A DNA stretch of 64,000 nt from Flaviflagellibacter sp963786225 (GTDB taxonomy: Bacteria > Pseudomonadota > Alphaproteobacteria > Rhizobiales > Methylopilaceae), in assembly GCA_963786225.1 (NCBI GenBank), contig CAWAYQ010000016.1, forward strand, positions 186,001-250,000, written 5' to 3'. How positions within the stretch are numbered: position 1 is the first letter of the stretch; every line of letters starts with the position of its first letter. Under the pieces are notes generated by a model, which saw only the letters and a program-made list of their open reading frames with translations, was not told the origin of the DNA and did not search any database. Made by a program: the position numbers and the translations under genes. Shown here piece by piece: positions 33,284 to 41,153 of the stretch.

Positions 33284-33922
33284 ATGAGCTGCCGGAAGGA
33301 CGACATGCGCGAACCGCGCGGCTATCACCACGGCAATCTGAAGGAAGCTCTGGTTCAGGCGGCACTCGGCCTGATCGCCGAGAAGGGGCCGTCGGGCTTT
33401 ACCTTCGTCGAGGCGGCCCGGGTGGCGGGTGTCAGCCCGGCCGCGCCCTATCGTCATTACAAGGATCGCGATCAGCTTCTCGCCGACGTGGCGTCGCGGG
33501 GCTTCATGGCCTTCGAGGCGGCGTTGGTTCGCGCCTGGGACGACGGCAAGCCGCACCCGTTCGATGCCATGGTGCGGCTGGGACAGGCCTATCTCGACTT
33601 TGCACGGTCGGAGCCCGCCTATTACGCCGCAATGTTCGAATCGGGCATCCCCGCCGGCGGCACGCCGGAGCTGCGGCTGGCAGGGGACCGGGCTTTCGCG
33701 GTCCTGCGCCGGGCGGCCGAACGGCTGGTGGAACTGGCGCCCACCGAGCGGCGGCCTCCTGCAATGATGGTGGCGCTCCATATGTGGACAATGGCGCACG
33801 GCATCGCTTCGCTGTTCGTGCGTGCGGACGGCGCCCGTCGGGCGCTTCCGATGGCGGCCGACGAACTTCTTGAGGCCGGATTGCTGGTCTATCTGCAGGG
33901 TCTCGGGATCGACCGGACGTAA
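33284..33922 (+). CDS. TetR/AcrR family transcriptional regulator
   Basis: 212 residues. Helix-turn-helix: ALVQAALGLIAEKGPSGFTF ... VAGVSPAAPYRHYKDRDQLL (about 23-70), then an all-helical ligand domain of the WHG (TetR_C_33) type (DFARSEPAYYAAMFESGI). Alternative Met at residue 8 (MREPRG). Operators with identical architecture precede it and the DUF2852 gene, implying autoregulation and control of that gene. Confidence 0.9.
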   Translation: MSCRKDDMREPRGYHHGNLKEALVQAALGLIAEKGPSGFTFVEAARVAGVSPAAPYRHYKDRDQLLADVASRGFMAFEAALVRAWDDGKPHPFDAMVRLGQAYLDFARSEPAYYAAMFESGIPAGGTPELRLAGDRAFAVLRRAAERLVELAPTERRPPAMMVALHMWTMAHGIASLFVRADGARRALPMAADELLEAGLLVYLQGLGIDRT

Positions 33923-33967
33923 AAAATCGCCTTGCAGATCTTGACGGCGGGAACGGCCGTTATCACT

Positions 33968-33986
33968 ATGTAAATGTGATTAACAT
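33968..33986. promoter_or_regulatory. Candidate TetR operator 2
   Basis: ATGTAA-ATGTGAT-TAACAT: same half-sites and 7-base spacing as 33251-33269 with one mismatch, 18 bases upstream of the DUF2852 start. Confidence 0.55.
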
Positions 33987-34004
33987 TCACAAGGGAAACC
34001 GAAG

Positions 34005-34406
34005 ATGCCGATCGCGGCGAAACTCGACGAATGGGGCAGGCCGGCATGGATCGCCGCGACTGTCCTCGGCTTCATGCTTTATTGGCCGATCGGTCTTTTG
34101 ATCCTCGGCTATGCAATCTGGAGTGGACGAATGGGATGCGGACAGCGCGCGGGCTTTGCCCGTTGGGGAGAAAAACGCGGCTGGCACAGAGCCGGCCCGT
34201 GGATTTCCGGATCGAGCGGCAACACGGCGTTCGACGAATACCGGACCGAGACGTTGAAGCGTCTCGAAGACGAGGAAGAGGAGTTCCGTAATTTCCTCGC
34301 CCGGCTGCGCCAGGCCAAGGACAAGACGGAGTTCGACATGTTCATGGCCGAGCGCAGGAACCGCCCGGCACCGCCGCCTCAGCCGGAAACCGGCGAGCAG
34401 GGTTGA
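34005..34406 (+). CDS. DUF2852 membrane protein
   Basis: 133 residues. One N-terminal membrane helix (WIAATVLGFMLYWPIGLLIL, about 15-34), then GNTAFDEYRTETLKRLEDEE and a charged coiled coil with FMAERRNRP, the DUF2852 pattern. Function unknown. Probably repressed by the upstream TetR protein through operator 2. Confidence 0.82.
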   Translation: MPIAAKLDEWGRPAWIAATVLGFMLYWPIGLLILGYAIWSGRMGCGQRAGFARWGEKRGWHRAGPWISGSSGNTAFDEYRTETLKRLEDEEEEFRNFLARLRQAKDKTEFDMFMAERRNRPAPPPQPETGEQG

Positions 34407-34429
34407 ACAACTCTCCCCACAACAAACGA

Positions 34430-34455
34430 AAGGCCGCCTCCGGCGGCCTTTTTCT
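34430..34455 (+). terminator. Rho-independent terminator of DUF2852 gene
   Basis: AAGGCCGCC-TCC-GGCGGCCTT followed by TTTC, 24 bases behind the stop codon. Confidence 0.85.
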
Positions 34456-34643
34456 TGCGCGGTCAGTAATTCGGGCGGTAACCAACGGTTAACCTTAACA
34501 AAGGATGAAAGGGTGTTGGGCGAAGGCCGTTTCACGCCGTTTTTGCGCCGCATTGAAACGCGAAACAGCACGCGCCCCAGACATCGTCGAGACGACCCCG
34601 GCGCAAGGCCGTGCGGCGTCATGGCCGGAAGGTTGAACTATTC

Positions 34644-35342
<699 letters not shown>

Positions 35343-35798
35343 ATGGGCGCGGGCGCGATCAAGGGCGGCGGAGGCGGACGGCGGCGCGGCCGCCGCTCGG
35401 GCCGCCGCGCGGCTTTGATGGCCGAGATCAACGTGACGCCGATGGTCGACGTCATGCTGGTGCTGCTCATCATCTTCATGGTGGCGGCGCCGATGCTGAC
35501 GGTCGGCGTTCCGGTCGACCTGCCGCAGAGTTCCGCGCCGGCACTGAGCGAGGAGCGCGAGCCGCTGACCATCAGCGTGAACAACAACGGCGAGATTTAC
35601 CTGCAGAATACGAAGGTTGAGCTGAAGGATATAGTGCCTCGCCTCAATGCGATCACGAAGCAGGGCTATGAAGAACGCGTTTATGTGCGCGGCGATCGTA
35701 ACGTGAACTACGGCCAGGTGATGAGGGTCATGGGCACGATCTCAGCCGCGGGGTTCAAGCGCGTGGCGCTTGTGACCGAGGTCGAGCAAGGGGGCTGA
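35343..35798 (+). CDS. tolR: Tol-Pal system protein TolR
   Basis: 151 residues, start 1 base behind tolQ. Arg/Gly-rich cytosolic N terminus, one membrane helix with the conserved proton-path Asp (INVTPMVDVMLVLLIIFMVA, about 29-48), periplasmic domain ending RVMGTISAAGFKRVALVTEV. Forms the stator with TolQ. Confidence 0.95.
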   Translation: MGAGAIKGGGGGRRRGRRSGRRAALMAEINVTPMVDVMLVLLIIFMVAAPMLTVGVPVDLPQSSAPALSEEREPLTISVNNNGEIYLQNTKVELKDIVPRLNAITKQGYEERVYVRGDRNVNYGQVMRVMGTISAAGFKRVALVTEVEQGG

Positions 35799-35801
35799 GG
35801 G

Positions 35802-36785
35802 GTGAAGAAGCCGAATACGGGCGTCGTCGTGTCCATCACCGCCCATCTGGCGGTGCTGCTTTACGCCCTGATCGGATTGCCCCATTCCCGGTTCGACGCC
35901 GCTCCCGAAGCGATGGCCGTCGAGGTCATGACGGTCGTCCGAATTCGACAAGCTGACCAAAGGCGACAATACCGCGAAGAAGACTGCGGAAAAGCCCAAG
36001 GTCGAGGCGAAGAAGATCGAGCAGATCGTTCCCGAGCCGAAGCCGACAGCGCCCGAAGCCAAGGAAAATGTAGAAGCGCCTCCGCCCGCGCCCGAGCCTC
36101 CCCAGAAGGCCGAGACGCCGCCGGAACCGCCGAAGCCGGAACCCAAGCCCGAACCGCCGAAGCAGGCCGAGGCCCCGCCGCCTCCGCCCGAACCGAAGCC
36201 GGCCGACCTGCCGAAGCCGCCGGAAAAGAAGGTGGAGGACCAGAGCCAGGCCAAGCTCGACGACCTCGTCAGAAGGAAGTCGAGAAGAGGCCCGAGCCGA
36301 AAAAGCCCGAGCCGAAAAAGGTCGTCGAGAAGAAACCGGAAAAGCCGAAGCCGAAATTCGATCCTTCGAAAATCGCCTCGCTCGTCGACAAGCGCGATCC
36401 GGGCAGGAAGCCGCAGGGCGCCCCGGAACTCTCCGATGTGACGACGGCCGGCATCTCCAACGGCCCGGTGGGTCAGCTCGCCCTATCGGAACTCAGCCGG
36501 ATCAATGCGATGGTGGTCGAACAGGTGAAGCAGTGCTGGTCGCCGCCCGTCGCGGCTGCCGGCGCGCTTGATCTTGCCGTGGTCGTGCAGTTCCGTCTGT
36601 CCGAGGACGGCTCGCTCATGGGGCAGCCAAACGTGATGAACTCTTCGGCCAATCCGGGTTTCCAGTCGGCTGCCGACAGCGCGGTGCGCGCCGTGCAGGT
36701 CTGTTCGCCGCTGAGGCTACCGGCTCAATTCTACAATCATTGGAAGTTCGTGGAGATCAATTTCGATCCTCGCGAAATGCTGTGA
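35802..36785 (+). CDS. tolA: Tol-Pal system protein TolA, with a compensated double frameshift
   Basis: Reads MKKPNTGVVVSITAHLAVLL (membrane anchor), then a frame change at about 35937 and back at about 36271. Corrected, the middle is SEFDKLTKGDNTAKKTAEKP followed by a typical Pro/Lys/Glu-rich TolA linker (EPKPEPPKQAEAPPPPPEPK) in place of the Arg/Ala-rich nonsense in the uncorrected frame. The C-terminal domain (LSELSRINAMVVEQVKQCWS to the end) is in frame. It links TolQR to TolB-Pal. One extra and one missing base cancel, so the ORF stays open. Confidence 0.88.
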   Translation: MKKPNTGVVVSITAHLAVLLYALIGLPHSRFDAAPEAMAVEVMTVVRIRQADQRRQYREEDCGKAQGRGEEDRADRSRAEADSARSQGKCRSASARARASPEGRDAAGTAEAGTQARTAEAGRGPAASARTEAGRPAEAAGKEGGGPEPGQARRPRQKEVEKRPEPKKPEPKKVVEKKPEKPKPKFDPSKIASLVDKRDPGRKPQGAPELSDVTTAGISNGPVGQLALSELSRINAMVVEQVKQCWSPPVAAAGALDLAVVVQFRLSEDGSLMGQPNVMNSSANPGFQSAADSAVRAVQVCSPLRLPAQFYNHWKFVEINFDPREML

Positions 36786-36822
36786 CATACCGAACTCCCG
36801 CTCTTTCCCGCCAGGTTGCCTG

Positions 36823-38121
36823 ATGCCGAATTTTTCTCGTGTCCTGAGATCACTCGTTGTGGTCTGCCTCGCATGCGTGCCGCTCGGCGCGGCGCACGCG
36901 CAGGTCAAAGTCGACATCACGCAGGGGCAGATCCAGCCCATGCCGATCGCGATCACCGATTTCGTCGGCGACAGCGAAGTAGCCCGGCAGATTTCCCAGG
37001 TGGTCGAGGCCGATCTCAAGCGCTCTGGCCTGTTCGCGCCGATCGATCACGCGGCCTTCATCGAACAGATCGTCAACATCGATGCGCCGCCGCGCTTCGG
37101 CGACTGGCGCATCATCAATGCGCAATCGCTCGTGACCGGGCGCGTGACGCGCGCGGCGAACGGCATCCGTGCCGAGTTCCGTCTGTGGGACGTGTTCGGC
37201 GGTACGCAGATGACGGGCCAGCAATATTCCGCGTCGGCCGACAACTGGCGCCGCATCGCCCACAAGATCGCCGACGCGATCTATGAGCGCATCACCGGCG
37301 AGACCGGCTATTTCGACACCCGCGTCGTCTATGTCGAGGAAAGCGGGCCGAAGGACAGGCGCGTCAAGAAACTCGCGATCATGGATCAGGACGGGTTCGG
37401 CACGCGCTATCTGACGCGCGGCACCGACCTTGTATTGACGCCACGCTTTTCGCCGTCTTCGCAGATGGTGACCTATATGTCGTTCGAAGGCGGCAATCCG
37501 CGCGTCTATCTCCTGAATATCGAGACCGGCAAGCGCGAACTCGTCGGCAATTTCCCGGGCATGACGTTCTCGCCGCGCTTCTCGCCCGACGGTCGAAGCG
37601 TCGTTCTCAGCATGCAGACGGAGGGCAATTCCTCCATCTTCGTGATGGACCTTGCGTCGAAACAGCCGCGTCGGCTGACCGACGGTGCAGCGATCGACAC
37701 CGGGCCGAGCTTTTCGCCGGACGGTGCGCAGATCGTGTTCGAGTCGGATCGCGGCGGTCGCTCCCAGCTCTACGTGATGAGCTCCGGCGGCGGACAGGCA
37801 AACCGGATTTCGTTCGGCGAGGGCTCGTACAACACCCCGGTCTGGTCGCCGCGCGGCGATTACATCGCGTTCACGAAGCAGCAGGGCGGCCGTTTCGCCA
37901 TCGGCGTCATGCGTCCCGACGGTTCCGGCGAGCGCATCCTGACGGAAGGCTTCCACAATGAAGGCCCGACCTGGGCCCCGAACGGCCGCGTACTTATGTT
38001 CTTCCGCGATCAGGGCGGCGGGCCGAAGCTCTTCTCGATCGATCTCACGGGCTACAACGAGCTTCAGGTGCCGACGCAGGCCTTCGCGTCCGACCCGGCA
38101 TGGTCTCCGCCGCTGAAGTGA
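36823..38121 (+). CDS. tolB: Tol-Pal system protein TolB
   Basis: 432 residues with signal peptide (VLRSLVVVCLACVPLGAAHA), N-terminal alpha/beta domain (ITDFVGDSEVARQISQVVEA) and a six-bladed beta propeller with repeated FSPDG motifs (FSPDGRSVVLSM, FSPDGAQIVFES). Periplasmic partner of Pal. 37 bases behind tolA. Confidence 0.96.
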   Translation: MPNFSRVLRSLVVVCLACVPLGAAHAQVKVDITQGQIQPMPIAITDFVGDSEVARQISQVVEADLKRSGLFAPIDHAAFIEQIVNIDAPPRFGDWRIINAQSLVTGRVTRAANGIRAEFRLWDVFGGTQMTGQQYSASADNWRRIAHKIADAIYERITGETGYFDTRVVYVEESGPKDRRVKKLAIMDQDGFGTRYLTRGTDLVLTPRFSPSSQMVTYMSFEGGNPRVYLLNIETGKRELVGNFPGMTFSPRFSPDGRSVVLSMQTEGNSSIFVMDLASKQPRRLTDGAAIDTGPSFSPDGAQIVFESDRGGRSQLYVMSSGGGQANRISFGEGSYNTPVWSPRGDYIAFTKQQGGRFAIGVMRPDGSGERILTEGFHNEGPTWAPNGRVLMFFRDQGGGPKLFSIDLTGYNELQVPTQAFASDPAWSPPLK

Positions 38122-38122
38122 T

Positions 38123-38276
38123 GTGTCCCGGACAAGCTGCACGAAGTGCAGCGCAGATCCGGGATCCAGGAGCGAAGTGCGCCGCAGGCGCTCTAAAGCT
38201 GTTGAGCGGCTTCGCCGCGCCTTAATCCTGGACCCCGGATTACGCGATGCGCTTGGCGCACGCTATCCGGGAACGA
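38123..38276. repeat. Imperfect inverted repeat element of a different family
   Basis: Opens GTCCCGGACAAGCTGCACGA, contains GCAGATCCGGGATCCAGG and CCTGGACCCCGGATTACGCG in inverse orientation, and ends CGCTATCCGGGAAC. Internal hairpins GCTGCACGAAGTGCAGC. It resembles the CCGGGATC palindromic repeats common between Rhizobiales genes and is unrelated to the CT-rich arms. Lies between tolB and mug. Confidence 0.6.
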
Positions 38277-38286
38277 AAGAACCAAG

Positions 38287-38850
38287 ATGATCCTCCCCGA
38301 TTACCTGAAGCCGGGCCTCGATCTCGTCCTGTGCGGCACCGCGCCGGGGCCCGTCTCGGCGGCGCGCGGTCATTACTACGCCAATCCCGGAAACCGTTTC
38401 TGGCGGACCTTGTTCGAGGTCGGGCTGACCGACCGGCTGTACCGGCCCGAGGATGACCGGCTGCTGCCGGAGATCGGCATCGGCCTTACCGATCTCGTGA
38501 AGACGAAGAGCGGGCTCGACCGCGATCTTGCGCCCGCCGATTACGACACTGAGGCGCTTGCGAGAAAGATCGCCCGCTTCGGGCCGCGCGTGCTCGCCTT
38601 CGACAGCCTGAATGCCGGCCGCCGGGCGCTCGGACGGCGGGCGGGTCTCGGCTTGCAGGAGAAAAAGATTGGGGGCGCGGAGGTCTTCGTGCTGCCCTCG
38701 ACCTCCGGATTGGCCTGCGGCCACTGGACCATCGGGCCCTGGCAAGCTTTGGCGCAACACCTTGGGAGAACCTCAGAAGTTGACGGAAAGTGTCGCGCTC
38801 CCGCCACTTTTTCCCGGCACGGCATGGTTAACGGGTCAAGCCTCTGCTAA
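38287..38850 (+). CDS. mug: Mismatch-specific uracil/thymine-DNA glycosylase
   Basis: 187 residues. Catalytic-pocket GTAPGPVSAARGHYYANPGN (about 17-36) and LPSTSGLACGHWTIGPWQAL (near 137-156) are the two Mug/TDG motifs. Removes uracil, thymine and ethenocytosine mispaired with guanine. Its last 35 residues run toward the pal promoter region and are not conserved-looking, so the true end may be variable. Sits between tolB and pal, which are normally adjacent. Confidence 0.88.
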   Translation: MILPDYLKPGLDLVLCGTAPGPVSAARGHYYANPGNRFWRTLFEVGLTDRLYRPEDDRLLPEIGIGLTDLVKTKSGLDRDLAPADYDTEALARKIARFGPRVLAFDSLNAGRRALGRRAGLGLQEKKIGGAEVFVLPSTSGLACGHWTIGPWQALAQHLGRTSEVDGKCRAPATFSRHGMVNGSSLC

Positions 38851-38958
38851 CCGGCTTGCTGAACTGGGGTTGAAGAAATGCGCTTAACGGAACCTTCGCT
38901 TAACCACCTTGAGGTTATGAAAGCTCAGTCCCGCCAAGGACGTGAGGAGTTTTCTGTT

Positions 38959-39456
38959 ATGTCGCGTATCCAAACCACCCCTCGACTGCTTGCCTTCGGG
39001 GCAGCTATCTCTTTGGCGCTGCTCGTTTCTGCGTGCGCGTCGAAGACCAATCAAGACCTCGCCGGCGGCGGCGTGGGCGGCGGCCCTCCGGGCAGCCAGC
39101 AGGATTTCGTCGTCAATGTCGGCGACCGTGTTTTCTTCGAAACCGATCAGACCGATCTGACGGCGACGGCCCAGGCCACGCTCGACAAGCAGGCCCAGTG
39201 GCTGTCGAAATATTCGAAATACGCGATCACGATCGAAGGCCATGCCGACGAACGCGGCACCCGCGAATACAATCTGGCGCTGGGCGCGCGCCGCAGCCAG
39301 AACGTGCGCGACTACCTGGCCTCGCGCGGCGTCCCGGCGCAGCGCATCCGGACCATCTCGTACGGCAAGGAACGTCCGGTCGCAGTCTGCGACGACATTT
39401 CCTGCTGGTCGCAGAACCGGCGCGCGGTGACCCTTCTCGGCGGCCCCTCGAGCTGA
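38959..39456 (+). CDS. pal: Peptidoglycan-associated lipoprotein Pal
   Basis: 165 residues. Lipoprotein signal with lipobox LVSAC (Cys at about residue 26), Gly-rich linker, then an OmpA-like domain (VFFETDQTDLTATAQATLDK, EGHADERGTREYNLALGARR). Anchors the outer membrane to peptidoglycan and binds TolB. Start MSRIQTT at 38959 follows GAGGAG; the longer ORF from 38878 is rejected. Confidence 0.95.
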   Translation: MSRIQTTPRLLAFGAAISLALLVSACASKTNQDLAGGGVGGGPPGSQQDFVVNVGDRVFFETDQTDLTATAQATLDKQAQWLSKYSKYAITIEGHADERGTREYNLALGARRSQNVRDYLASRGVPAQRIRTISYGKERPVAVCDDISCWSQNRRAVTLLGGPSS

Positions 39457-39485
39457 TCGCTCGGACCTGCCCGATCTGATTTCAC

Positions 39486-39518
39486 AGGCGCGCCGAACCC
39501 TCGGCGCGCCTGTTTTCG
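39486..39518 (+). terminator. Rho-independent terminator of pal
   Basis: AGGCGCGCCGA-ACCC-TCGGCGCGCCT then GTTTTCGTTT. Separates pal from cpoB transcription. Confidence 0.9.
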
Positions 39519-39533
39519 TTTGCGGCGGTGTTC

Positions 39534-39671
39534 TTCCCTCCCTAGAGCGCGAAGCGCTCCGGGGTGGGGGTGCTGCTTCTCCGCATATTCGTTCAGAGTC
39601 GATAGGCCATCACCCCACCCCGCTCGTGCTTACGCACGAGTCGGCCCTCCCCATTCAGGGGAGGGAGGGGG
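39534..39671. repeat. Palindromic repeat element, copy 10 (left arm shortened)
   Basis: Left arm lacks most of its terminal hairpin (TTCCCTCCCTAGAGCGCGAAGCGCTCCGGGGTGGGGG) while the right arm is complete (CACCCCACCCCGCTCGTGCT ... CCATTCAGGGGAGGGAGGGG). Between pal and cpoB. Confidence 0.8.
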
Positions 39672-39769
39672 CGGCGGCGAGGTTTCTTGATTTGCTTGAG
39701 CGCCGGTATAGCCGTATTTCAGCCGGGTTCGCGCTCTAGCCGAACGCTTACCGTCAGGGCCCATCGTCC

Positions 39770-40705
39770 ATGAACCTCATCCGCATTCTTCTCGCCGCCG
39801 CCATGCTGACATCCGCGGCTCCTGCTCTTGCGCAGAGCCCGAGCGAGATGTCGCTGCGGATCAACCGGCTTGAAGAGCAGGTGCGGCAGCTGACCGGGCA
39901 GAACGAGGAATACCAGCACCAGATCCGCCAGCTTCAGCAGCAGATCGAGAGCCAGGGCGGTACGCCGGGCGGAGTGCCCTCCGCCGCGGCCGGGCCCCGC
40001 CCGCCCAATGCCGGCCCGTCCCTGGCCGCGCCCCGCCCGCCGAATGCCGGGCCGCCGGCCGGAACCCGTCCGAACCCCGGCGCCCAGATGGGCTCGGCCG
40101 ATCCGAGCGTTCCGGCGCCCGGTCCGCGCGATCTCGGCACGATGCCGAGCGGTCCGACGACCGGCCCCGTGACCGGCAGCCCCGGACCGCTGAATTCGAA
40201 CGAGCCCGGCGCCCCGCTCGTCATCGCGCCCGATTTCCAGCAGCCGGGACAGGGTGCTCGCCCCGGCGTCGATGTCGGCCAGCCCCCGCCGGGCATGCAG
40301 GGCGCGCCGCGGACGGCGACCGCGACAGGCAGCCCCGAGGAAGAATACGCGCTCGGCGCGGGTTTTCTTCAGCGCAAGGACTATGAATTCGCGGAAACGC
40401 AGTTCAGGAGCTTCCTCAACCAGTTCCCCACCGACGCGCGCGTGCCGGATGCGCTGTATGGACTTGGCGAGAGCTTCTTCCAGCGCAACCAGCACAGCGA
40501 CGCCATCGAGCCGTTTCTGGAAGTCGTGACAAAGTACGCTCAGTCGCCGCGCGCGGCGGACAGCATGCTGCGTCTCGGCCAGACGCTGGGCGCCATCGAT
40601 CAGAAGGAACAGGCCTGCGCGACCTTGCTGGAACTCGGCAACAAATATCCGCGCTCGAACGCCAAGGCGCAGTCCACCAGGGAAATGTCGAAACTCGGCT
40701 GCTGA
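39770..40705 (+). CDS. cpoB: Tol-Pal associated periplasmic protein CpoB (YbgF)
   Basis: 311 residues. Signal peptide (LIRILLAAAMLTSAAPALA), coiled coil (MSLRINRLEEQVRQLTGQNE and QIRQLQQQIES, about 27-62), a long Pro/Gly/Ala linker (65-185) with repeated RPPNAGP, then C-terminal TPR repeats (EEEYALGAGFLQRKDYEFAE ...). CpoB coordinates peptidoglycan synthesis with outer membrane constriction. Its linker is unusually long for the family. Confidence 0.92.
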   Translation: MNLIRILLAAAMLTSAAPALAQSPSEMSLRINRLEEQVRQLTGQNEEYQHQIRQLQQQIESQGGTPGGVPSAAAGPRPPNAGPSLAAPRPPNAGPPAGTRPNPGAQMGSADPSVPAPGPRDLGTMPSGPTTGPVTGSPGPLNSNEPGAPLVIAPDFQQPGQGARPGVDVGQPPPGMQGAPRTATATGSPEEEYALGAGFLQRKDYEFAETQFRSFLNQFPTDARVPDALYGLGESFFQRNQHSDAIEPFLEVVTKYAQSPRAADSMLRLGQTLGAIDQKEQACATLLELGNKYPRSNAKAQSTREMSKLGC

Positions 40706-40775
40706 GGCTGAAACCGCATTGACGGAACGCTTCCGCGCCCGATCTACCCAACCGGGGGCCAATCAGGAGGCTCGT

Positions 40776-41153
40776 ATGTTGGGTGAATCAAACGCCGTTG
40801 CGAACATCGCCGTAAAGGATCTCGGCGCGGCGCGGAAATTCTACGAAAACACACTCGGCCTGAAAGCCATCGGCGCTGAAGGCGAAGAGCTCGTCACCTA
40901 TCGCAGCGGTGCCACCGTCATCAATGTCTATCGCTCCGAACATGCCGGAACGAACAAGGCCACGGCGGTGACCTGGGATGTCGGCGGCGATGTCGAGGAA
41001 AAGGCCAAGGCGCTGAAGGCCAAGGGCGTGCCCTTCGAGCATTACGATATGCCGGGCATGAAGCTGAAAGGCGACGTGCATGTGTCGGACGAAATGAAGA
41101 TCGCATGGTTCAAGGATCCGGACGGAAACATTCTCAGTCTGGTCGGATCGTAA
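40776..41153 (+). CDS. VOC (glyoxalase/bleomycin-resistance) superfamily protein
   Basis: 125 residues with two betaalphabetabetabeta modules: VANIAVKDLGAARKFYENTL (about 8-27) and the C-terminal IAWFKDPDGNILSLVG. Metal ligands are partly replaced (no clear His at the start; E/D later), so enzymatic role is unclear. Strong AGGAGG ribosome binding site. Convergent with opgH. Confidence 0.85.
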   Translation: MLGESNAVANIAVKDLGAARKFYENTLGLKAIGAEGEELVTYRSGATVINVYRSEHAGTNKATAVTWDVGGDVEEKAKALKAKGVPFEHYDMPGMKLKGDVHVSDEMKIAWFKDPDGNILSLVGS

